The notes under the pieces: model-generated | The model's input: the letters and a program-made list of their open reading frames with translations, nothing else | Database searches by the model: none | What the model was told of the DNA's origin: nothing | Part shown: in pieces, positions 33,785 through 41,692 of the stretch | How positions within the stretch are numbered: the first letter of the stretch is position 1 | How the letters are laid out: each line of letters opens with the position of its first letter | From: Tetracentron sinense | Taxonomy: Eukaryota; Streptophyta; Magnoliopsida; Trochodendrales; Trochodendraceae | NCBI GenBank assembly: GCA_015143295.1 | Contig: CM026566.1 | Location: 7,055,072-7,119,071, forward strand | Direction of reading: 5' to 3' | Length of the DNA stretch: 64,000 nucleotides | Position numbers and translations under genes: made by a program

Positions 33785-34020
33785 CACCCGCGTGCGATCG
33801 ATCGCACACCAACTGCGATCGACGTAGATCTCAATACGATTGATCGCACCTGGGGACGATCTATCGCACATTCCACCGAAAGCTTCTGAGCCAAATTCCA
33901 TTGTATGCAATCGTTCACACACCACCTGCGATTGATTGCAAGTGCACTCGAAAGCTTTTCCAGAAATCCTTCTGACTGCGATCGATCGCACCTTACCTGC
34001 GATCGATCACATATCCATTT
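33785..34020. repeat. Cluster of CGATCGATCG palindromes in LTR B1
   Basis: 'Tgcgatcgatcgcac' and close variants (cgattgatcgcac, cgatctatcgcac, tgcgattgattgca) occur about seven times in 235 bp. Each is palindromic or nearly so. Related but different cores (gagcgatcggt) occupy the same place in B2 and B3. Confidence 0.8.
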
Positions 34021-34222
34021 TTCTCCTTTTTAACACCCTTAAACTCTTGGGATTGTTTCTAACCTTGTTTCCATCTTTCTTAGGGCACTAATCCCCTTCA
34101 CATACCACACCTAGTTAGTTACTAACCCTTTCTCATAATTTTGACTTCCAAACTACGCGAAAGGCCCTTTGGCCATGAAGGTATATTTCATCAACTATGT
34201 ACAAAAGTTCCGGGGTTCTACA

Positions 34223-35642
34223 AGTAAAGTATTTGATGATGAAAGAGAGGGTGAGAGAGCAACAGTTTCAACTCCTGTAACTGGATATGTAACCCCATTA
34301 GCATTGGCAATACTGGTTCGTCTCGGTTGAGTAGTACTAACAAAGTCATTTGAATCAAACGTCATGTGATCAGTTGCCCCTGAATCAACTATCCATCCAT
34401 GGTAATCACTCTGATTAGAACTAAATAAAGCATAACCATTTTTACCTGAATCAGTGAGGGTTGCATACCCATCAATGAGAGGCAAGTCACTTGAGGTTTC
34501 AACCTGTGAAATAAAAGATAATTTAGGTCCCGAACCACCATTGGCTGCAGTCTCACGTTGTTTCCGGATCTTGTGTTCATCCCACCATTCTGGATACCCA
34601 TGCAATTTAAAACAAGTCTCACGGGATGTTTTGAATTTCCACAATGTGTGCAGCCTCCACCTTCTGAGTGGAAGTTGGGCTTAGAAGTTGTATTGGGCTT
34701 CCCAGCATTTGGTGTAGATGTCTGCCTTGATCTGCCAGCGCCTACAAACGGCGCAACTGGTATCAACTGGAGCGAAGACGCTTGATGTGCAACCTGCTGA
34801 CTTGCATGGTTTGGACCTGCAAACTGTGCAATCGGCCTGGTTTCTCCTCTTGTTGCCATAACCGCACTGGTCACAACATCTGTCCCCGTCATCATCACAA
34901 CCTATCATGAATCTTCCCTTCGAACATGGGCATAGGCATATTCCACCGTGGGAAATGGATTCATCTGGAGCACATCACTCTTAACTTTGTCAAGACGATC
35001 ATCTAATCCATCAAGAAAGGTATAAACCCTATCTTCCTGAATAATCGAATTGAACTTCTGAATATCGGTTCCTCACACCATCGGATTAGGGCGACGGAAG
35101 TCGATCTCCCTCCACAAACCTTGAAGGCCATTATAGTATAACTCAATCGATCCACCATCTTGCCACATTCGAGTGACTTGCCTTTTCAGATCATAGACCT
35201 GAGATGTATCAATTCCATCAAAGTATGTTGTGGCAATTGCATCCCACACTGCCTTTGTCATCTGAAATCGTATGAAATTGCTAATCAACCTTGGCTCCAT
35301 GGAGTTGATCAGCCACCATTTTATAATCGAATTCTCAGTTCTCCATTTTCTAAACATTGGATCTGTTTGCTGGGGTTGTGGAAAATCGCCATTAATGTAT
35401 CCCAATTTGTCTTTGCCAGAGATATACATCTCAATAACTTGGGACCATAGGCCATAGTTGGTGCCGTCCAACTTGATGCTAATCAGTGCAGCAGAAGAGT
35501 CGGAGTTTGGGATCAGAGCATGGGTTTGGTTCAGTAGTTGTGTCATTTTGGATGTCAAGTCTTCTAGGGTCGGGTTGGAGGTGGAGGATAAGCTGGTGGA
35601 AATTCCTCTATGTTGTTGGATCAATGAGCCCTGATCTTCCAT
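34223..35642 (-). pseudogene. gag: gag and protease start of copia element D
   Basis: Gag starts at 35642 and is open for 189 codons. Marks are 'SSAALISIKLDGTNYGLWSQ', 'SGKDKLGYINGD', 'WWLINSMEPRLISNF' and 'AVWDAIATTYFDG', the copia UBN2/gag signature. After a stop at 35073 and frameshifts, a glycine/cysteine-rich segment follows (34898-34640). The protease comes next in the frame 34644-34195: 'YHGWIVDSGATDHMTFDSND', with intact D-S-G-A. The last codons of that frame come from LTR B1, not from D. Confidence 0.88.
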
Positions 35643-35695
35643 GTTCGTCTTTTTTGGCTAGGGTTTCAAGCAGAGCAAGAAATCCTAAGATCTTT

Positions 35696-35707
35696 GCTCT
35701 GATACCA
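35696..35707 (-). other. Initiator-Met tRNA primer-binding site of D
   Basis: The plus strand reads GCTCTGATACCA, three bases inside the LTR edge at 35711. It sets the minus orientation of element D. Confidence 0.92.
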
Positions 35708-35710
35708 TAA

Positions 35711-35924
35711 TGAGAATAGGTGTTTTGGAATTTTCTGTATATCTTCTATATTTTCATTTGTACAGAGAGTAAACATATATAAGCCAATACAAGGAGCTAT
35801 TCTAGGAAACTATTCAAGGCTGTATACTAAACTAGGCTATGATTGAGGTTTACCCACAATTTGTGGAATCTAATACAAATAAGGTAAGTGTAATCCCCTA
35901 CAATCACTCTATTCTTGATTGACA
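35711..35924 (-). repeat. 5' LTR of copia element D
   Basis: The minus strand reads TGTCAATC...CCTATTCTCA, 214 bp, with a 'TATATATG' stretch about two-thirds along. The inner edge is fixed by the PBS. The outer edge (35924) is inferred from the TG...CA rule and the change to unrelated gypsy sequence at about 35935. Confidence 0.7.
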
Positions 35925-35937
35925 ACTCACGCCAATA

Positions 35938-36165
35938 GTTGGGGTTGCCAAGGACGGTGAAGAACTCCAATGTCATTTGGGTGGTGGTTGACCGTTTGAT
36001 GAAGTCCGCCCATTTCTTGCCCTATTGAATTACGTTCAACTAGAACCAGCTTGTAGCACTGTACATGAAAAAAGTAGTTCAGTTGCACGGGGTGTCAATC
36101 AGTATTGTGTCAGATCGGGATCCGAGGTTTACTTCCAGGTTCTGGAAGAGTTTTCAGAACCTGCT
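35938..36165 (+). pseudogene. Fragment of a gypsy integrase core
   Basis: The plus-strand frame gives 'NVIWVVVDRLMKSAHFLPY', '[20 protein letters not shown]' and '[16 protein letters not shown]', which is the DDE core of chromovirus-type integrases with the middle aspartate intact. It has two in-frame stops. It ends where the minisatellite begins, and no other part of this element is recognisable nearby. Confidence 0.85.
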
Positions 36166-36169
36166 ATGG

Positions 36170-36870
36170 ACATGGTATTGGCTAAAGGCCTCCCGATTTC
36201 TTGCCTAGCGTCAACGATCTCGACTCAACATGCCTGTGTCTTTAAAGAGCAATGGGTGGAAGATAAAATAGTTTTATAACCTCAGATCGGAGGACTACAG
36301 GTTTGATATGATAATCATTGTGTGGGTAGTGTTTTCACTAGAGGCCTTCTGATCCTTGTCTAGCTTTGACAATGTGCAGGAAGACAAAATGCGTGTATGG
36401 AAAATCTCCACTAGAGGGCCTCCCGGTCCTTGTCTAGCTTCAACAAAGTTCAATCAAAGTTAGTGTGTGTTTGTCATCTCCACTAGAGGGCCTCCCGATC
36501 CTTTCCTAGCTTCATTAATGATGTATAGACAGACAAATAACTTAACGTGTGTGTGTGCATTATCTCCTCTAGAGGGCTCCCAGTCCTTGCCTAGCTTTGT
36601 CGATGTGCAGGCAGACAAACAACTTAACGTGTGTGTGACGTCTCCACTAGAGGTTTGTTTTGGACCTTGCCTAGCTTTAACAAAGTGCTGACAGACACAT
36701 TGACTAAAATAGTTTGTGAAATGTGATACGTCTCCACTAGAGGCATTCGGGCCTTGTCTAGCTTCAACAATGAACTGACAAAAAAAAGTGTGTGAAACGT
36801 CTCCACGAGAGGCCTTATGGACCTTGCATAGCTTCAATAATGTGGTTACAAACAACTTGACTAAAAAATA
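36170..36870 (+). repeat. Minisatellite of about 75-bp units
   Basis: Eight to nine diverged units are centred on 'tctccactagagggcctcccg', then 'tccttgtctagcttcaacaa', then 'tgtgcaggcagacaaacaac' and a 'gtgtgtgtg' spacer (each broken by substitutions). Unit starts are near 36185, 36330, 36405, 36478, 36560, 36640, 36730 and 36800. The first, weak unit overlaps the end of the integrase fragment. Frames through this array on either strand are not counted as genes. Confidence 0.8.
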
Positions 36871-36878
36871 TTTGTGAA

Positions 36879-37137
36879 TGGCGAAGCCAGAAAAGGCTTA
36901 TCTCGGGGTTCCATAGAATAGGGTACAAGTGGTGGAGAAGTCAAAATCATGGGACCCATGATTTTGACTTCCCCATACATAATAAGACATGTGGCAATAA
37001 GTGTGTGAGAATAAAGGGGAGAGATATCAAATGGGGAGAAGTCAAAATCATGGGGGGAAAATGAAATAACTTCTCTCATTTTTTATGCCAACTGTCGCAC
37101 AATGTATGGAACCCTAGAGCTCTTTCTGGCTTCGCCA
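36879..37137. mobile_element. Foldback/MITE-like element with 15-bp terminal inverted repeats
   Basis: TGGCGAAGCCAGAAA (36879-36893) is matched by its reverse complement (37123-37137). The interior holds a long near-palindrome at about 36928-36982 ('gagaagtcaaaatcatggg' / 'cccatgattttgacttccc'), and a third copy of the arm at 37037-37060. The total is 259 bp. No target duplication is visible. The terminal repeat is itself a small hairpin (TGGC-GAA-GCCA), so its match is weaker evidence than it looks. Class unknown. Confidence 0.55.
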
Positions 37138-37604
37138 GAGATAATCGGAGGCCTTCAAACATATGCATACTAACGTGGGAGTTGACCTACACTGTTATGT
37201 GCAAATGACTCTTAAATTTGACTAAATAGTACGAATCAAACCACAGATCTTCCATCTCGTTTTCTAACCTCTATTTCTTGTTCAGATCGAATAAGTACGA
37301 CATGGATATTGAGTTTAGGTTGACTTCAAATTGTAGAGATTGAGTTCATCACTCAATTTCCAGATCAACATTCAGATCTTTTTGTTGAATTTAGGTATCA
37401 AACCACACCCACATGTGCGGTATAGAGAGCCGGAAGTAGTAACCTCTATGGACTTGAATACTTAATATACTAAACTTTAAAGATGAGTAGATATTTAGTA
37501 GCAGGTGTACGATTGAGAAATGATTAGATTAGGGGACAGAGCGTAAGCGTAATTGACACTTGTAAGAGATGAATCAGATATAGCTTATCGCAGCAACCAC
37601 GGTG
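37138..37604. other. Spacer, nothing recognised
   Basis: AT-rich sequence with no open frame, repeat or element end that I can support. Confidence 0.4.
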
Positions 37605-37790
37605 GACAAGTGGTGGAGAAGTCAAAATCATGGGCCCCATGATTTTGACTTCTCCACACACAATGAGACATGTGGTGATAAGTGTGAGATGGGGGGGGGG
37701 GATTATCAATGGGGGAGAAGTCAAAATCATGGAGATAAAATAAAATGACTTCTCTTTTTTTTTATCACCACATGTCTTATGTCACCTATT
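37605..37790. repeat. Second copy of the foldback core
   Basis: 'Gacaagtggtggagaagtca', 'catgggccccatgattttga' and 'acatgtggtgataagtgtga' repeat the interior of 36918-37060 in the same order. They include the long palindrome and the third arm ('gggagaagtcaaaatcatgg' at about 37708). A run of 13 G at about 37690 replaces part of the spacer. The 15-bp terminal repeats of the first copy are not present, so this copy is either truncated or a sister family. Confidence 0.6.
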
Positions 37791-39140
37791 GTGTGGTTGT
37801 CTGAGACCATGGCTTGGTTATAGACAATCCGAGGCCTACCAGAGGAGGATTTGTCAGGTTGCAGGAGAGACAGATGTTGACAGGTCAAGAGGCATAATTA
37901 TATGATCCACCGATATAATTAAATAAGGGAGCTGGTAGCGCAGACCCATGTTTACTTACTATATACACCCATGTTTACTTACTGTATACAAATACTTATA
38001 AAAATTCTGTCTTTATATTAAAAAAGTGAAAAAGACAAAATAACCCTTGTCTTCGGCTTCCTGCACCAGCATAGATGCAACCCCTATTTTTTGGGTCTCT
38101 GGAATTGAAGGTCCCTTTCAAAGAAAAAAAAAGACAGCATGCGAAGATCAAACCCGAGATCTTTGAGAATTTTCACATTCTCAATCTCCAAACCCTTGTT
38201 TTAATTTCTTCTTAGAAAATAAAACCCTAATTTTTCCCTCCTAGTCGATTCTCGTCCATTGAACAAATAATCATTTCAAGCTATTGTTTGCAACAATGCC
38301 AACTCCCAACAACAGTGTTTTGCAATATCGATGACTCTAGACGGCACTGTTTCAACCGCCCCACCTTGCTAACCTTAATCTCCATTTTTGTCATTCCATG
38401 TTAGAACTTTGTTGCATCAACGTCCTTTCAGCTCCTGTTTTTGGTTGAAATGATGAGAGCATCGGTGTTTGCTTCGAAGAAGAGATCCCTTTACTCGAAG
38501 AACTTTGAGTCAATACCTGGCAAATATGGAGGAAGACACCTCAATTTTGAAAGGGTAATATTGCCTTTTTATATTTATTATTTTATTACTTGAATTTTAA
38601 GAAATATTGGTGTTTATACAGTAAAAAGTGGTCTAGTGGTCTGCACATGGGACCACCCTTAAATAACCCTAAGAACTTTATGAAGTGCTTAGCCATTAAA
38701 AGAAAATAATAAAAAAATAATAATAATAGGAGTGCTAGTCAGAGACAAATTAAAAAATCTTTTAGAACTCTCACTATGAGAGCAAAACATCGCTGCTACC
38801 TTTTTAACATGCCGCGGCATTCCCAGGTGAAAAGTATTGAGTCCCAAGTCGTGCATGACCTAAAGGAATCAGGCCCTAGTTTAGCCTTAACAAGGGTCGG
38901 ACTGGCTCGAGCTTATAAAACTGTCCACATAATTTTTTCTCTTATAAAAATATGTTGTTTGAATTTTAAAAAAAAACATGTCATTAAAAATAAAAATATT
39001 AATACCCAACCAAAATAATAAATGACATTTTTATACTGAGCTTAAATGGTTAACATAATATTATTTGTAATATTGTATATATAATTACATATATCATAAA
39101 TAATTATATATAATATTATAACAAAAAATATAAGGATGGC
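37791..39140. other. Low-information stretch, possible gene fragment at 38448-38557
   Basis: Most of it is AT-rich without repeats. Around 38205-38260 there is 'aaaaccctaatttttccc', resembling plant 5' leaders. An ATG at 38451 opens about 37 codons ('MRASVFASKKRSLYSKNFES' onward) and ends at 'TTGAAAGGGTAATATT', a splice-donor-like site. I cannot identify the product, and no downstream exon is evident. An 80-codon frame at 38776-39018 shows no recognisable domain. Confidence 0.25.
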
Positions 39141-39144
39141 TAGG

Positions 39145-39440
39145 ACCAGTGTTTTGAAAACTGGATCAGATCGGCCAGTTGAACTGGTAAAGACCGAGAA
39201 CCGACCAGTCAACGTGTCCCCAAAACCCTTAAAATCAGTCTTTCTTCAAAATTTGCCTGAAAACGAGGAACCGGAAGAACCGACTGATTCAACTAGAGAA
39301 CTGGTGATAAATACCAGTAAGAATTGGAAGAACCAGTCACGAAAACGAAAAAAAATATACTTTTTTAATAATAAAAGGGCACGACAACCAGTTGAACTGG
39401 TCACCCAGCCGGTTCAATGGGTAATTGGTCACTAAGGAGC
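39145..39440. repeat. 'Ccggttgaactgg' low-complexity element, probable hAT-type MITE remnant
   Basis: The stretch starts 'gtgttttgaaaactggatc' and is packed with 'ccagttgaactgg', 'aaccgac' and 'cccagccggttcaatgg' (each written as separate pieces). Related ends of the type 'gttttgaaaaccgg' are common in plant non-autonomous elements. The two confirmed hAT-type elements in this window (47582-48062 and 60455-61467) also begin with a 'TTTTaaaa' motif. I find no matching second end or duplication here, so the class is a guess. The open frame 39136-39435 is the repeat. Confidence 0.35.
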
Positions 39441-39557
39441 TACATTTTGTTTTCCATTCTCCGATGGTCTAGCTAATTAAAAGCTTAAAGTCGCCTATCA
39501 CTTTTAAGTCTTCAACAGATAGCGCAAAGCGGTTCTATGCCAAGCTATGAAAGGCCT

Positions 39558-39568
39558 CGTGCCAGCAG
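39558..39568 (+). pseudogene. Left edge of mitochondrial-type SSU rRNA fragment
   Basis: CGTGCCAGCAG is the start of the universally conserved 530 loop of small-subunit rRNA. Alone it would be meaningless, but the continuation of that rRNA lies directly on the other side of element E (45090-45192). Upstream bases do not clearly look like rRNA. Confidence 0.55.
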
Positions 39569-39570
39569 AC

Positions 39571-40026
39571 TGTCACGACCATTCGTCCAGCAATGTTTGC
39601 ATGGCCTTAGTGGTGGCACTATTTTGTGTCTTTTTATCTATTGTAAAAGGGTAGTTTAGTCGCCAAAGTCTTAGTGGCATTTTTATAATCAGGGAGTATG
39701 ACTCCACCAGCACATAGGATGTTTCTTTCTGCCAACTTGTAAAAGGTTTATATTTCACCTTGTAGGGGAGGTGGTAGTTCACTTGAGTGGGTTGTCTTTG
39801 CACCATCTTTGATCACCTGCTCCCCTAGTGTCTTTTATTTCCAGTACCTGTATAGTGTCTTGTAACCTTTCCCTTTATGCAATAATATTGATCTTTGCTT
39901 CTTTCTTGTGCATTGTGGTGTGTTTTACTCTTGTTTCTTAGGTAATTGTTTAAATAGGCTGATTTGATCAACGGATTGATCAAGTGCCGCACAGGATTTA
40001 CTTGGCAACGTAAATTGCCCGTGACA
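39571..40026 (+). repeat. 5' LTR of element E
   Basis: It runs TGTCACGACC to CCCGTGACA. The first and last six bases are inverted repeats (TGTCAC/GTGACA). Compared by eye with the 3' LTR it differs at about thirty positions, mostly transitions, with no length change. E is therefore younger than A and older than G. Confidence 0.92.
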
Positions 40027-40028
40027 GT

Positions 40029-40040
40029 TGGTATCAGAGC
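40029..40040 (+). other. Initiator-Met tRNA primer-binding site of E
   Basis: TGGTATCAGAGC begins three bases after the 5' LTR. Confidence 0.95.
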
Positions 40041-40074
40041 AAGGTTGTGACCGTGTATTCAAGGTTAAGAAGAC

Positions 40075-41692
40075 ATGGCACAGGGGACAAGAGCGCGCAC
40101 TAACAAGGATCGTCTGGACGATTTGGAAGCCCAGACAGCACAGATTGATGAGATGTTGCATACCATGGTGTAGATGGATGACTGAGTAAGCAACATGGAA
40201 CAAGGACACCAGGAATTGGCCGGATCAGTAGTGACCTTGATCGAGGACATGAAGGGGACAGTGGATGCTCTCCAGGCCAAGATTGAGGAGCTCTCAAACC
40301 GGTTGAATGTACTTACCATGGCAGTTGGTTCGCACCCTCATGGCCCTACCGAGACATACAGTCGAGTGAAAGTGTCAGAGCCTCGCTCGTATAGTGGTGC
40401 GAAGAGATACAAAAGATTTTGATAATTTCTTGTTCGACATGGAACAGTATTTCCGAGCCGTGAGACAGGAATCAGAGGAAGTCAAGGTCTCAATAGCAAC
40501 AATGTATCTATCGGGTGATGCCAAGTTATGGTGGCGTACTCGATACGATGACATTCAGAATGGGAGATGCGTCATGGCTACTTGGGCGGACTTGAAGAGG
40601 GAGTTAAAAGCCTAATTCTTGCCCGAGAACGTGGAGTACATCGTTAGGAGGAATTTGCGACAGTTGCATCAGACAGGCACGGTGCGTGAATATGTGAAGC
40701 GATTCTCGGCCCTCATGCTAGACATCAAGGACATGTCCGAAAAAGACAAGATGTTCTATTTCATGGAGGGATTGAAACCTTGGGCACAGATCGAGTTGCA
40801 GAGGCAACGTGTTCAAGACTTAGCTTCAACACAAGCAGCAGCAGAGCGTCTGAATGACTATTCCACAAATGACCCTAACAAGAAGAAGGTGACCTCAACC
40901 CACACTAGCCACAATAAATCTTCTCGACCATCGAATGGGAAGAAGCAGGGCAATGACAAGTCTGGGTCGAGCAAAGAAGCTTCAACATCAAAGAGTTCGG
41001 GTTCCAAGCCGATGTAGTGCTTTCTTTGTGGTGGACCGCATCGAGTAGCAGTTTGTCATCAGAAACAAGCCCTCAATACCCTACAGGCATCAGTGAGTAA
41101 CTCGGCCATGCATGAGGAGCTGTCCGAGAGTGATGATGATGAGGAAGAGCAGCCCAGAATGGGAGCCATTAGGTTGCTTAATGCTCTTAAGACTCAGGGT
41201 GATGAGAAGACACCACAGTCAAAATGGCTCATGTTCGTTGATTTGAAAATCAATGGAAAGGCCACACGTGCCATGGTGGATACGGGGGCGACACATAACT
41301 TTTTTGCGGAAGGAGAAGCTAAGCGACTAGGATTGAAGTTGGAGAAAGATTCAAGTCTCATCAAAGCCATGAACTCAGCAGCGAAGCCTATTCACGGGGT
41401 AGCCAAGGGGGTGCCTATTGAAGTGGGAGCTTGGTCAGGAAAGACCAACTTGATAGTGATTCCCATGGATGACTTCCAAGTTATTGTGGGGATGGAGTTC
41501 TTGCAGAAATCCAAGGCTGTGCCAATGCCATACCTACGATCGTTGTGCATCTTTGGTGACTCTCCATGTATGATTCCAACAGTGGCAAGCAAAGGTGGAG
41601 AGAAGATGCTTTCGGCCCTACAGCTTAAGAAATGGTTGAAGAAGGGAGAGATGACTTACTTGGCTACGTTGAGGGAGGAGTCTCAACTATAG
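40075..41692 (+). pseudogene. gag: gag and protease of element E
   Basis: ATG at 40075 begins 'MAQGTRARTNKDRLDDLEAQ'. Stops occur at about 40171 and 40183, and a frameshift lies near 40390-40425. From there one frame is kept to 41692, with stops at 40613 and 41015. The gag core shows 'LSGDAKLWWRTRYDD', 'TVREYVKRFSALMLDI' and 'FYFMEGLKPWAQIELQRQRV'. The knuckle C-F-L-C-G-G-P-H-R-V-A-V-C follows directly after the 41015 stop. The protease has 'AMVDTGATHNFFAEGEAKRL' (D-T-G-A intact) and 'IPMDDFQVIVGMEFLQ'. Gag and pol were evidently one long frame. Confidence 0.9.

Larger units (their letters stand above)
32865..34222 (-). repeat. Right part of LTR B1, to the LTR end
   Basis: It resumes after the CCCTA duplication with 'tccttgaccgacccaaagttcggc' (compare 11725-11755 in B2) and ends 'ccggggttctaca' at 34222, equivalent to the ends of B2 and B3. 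At 34223 the copia sequence of element D begins. Inside lies a cluster of GCGATCGATCGCA motifs (33785-34020). Confidence 0.85.
34223..35924 (-). mobile_element. Ty1/copia element D, 5' part only
   Basis: On the minus strand: LTR (35924-35711), initiator-Met PBS, gag and the start of protease, cut off at 34222 by LTR B1. The rest of D must lie left of the window, beyond the start of B1, if it survives. D is the oldest layer of this nest. Confidence 0.88.

Noticed and set aside
34195..34222. C-terminal end of the copia protease frame of D
   Set aside because: The last codons are LTR B1 sequence ('gttccggggttctaca'); the protease of D is cut at 34223.
38776..39018. 80-codon frame as a host gene
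   Set aside because: Low-complexity lysine-rich end, no domain, no codon or splice evidence.
39136..39435. 99-codon frame as a gene
   Set aside because: Made of repeated 'ccagttgaactgg' units typical of plant non-autonomous elements.
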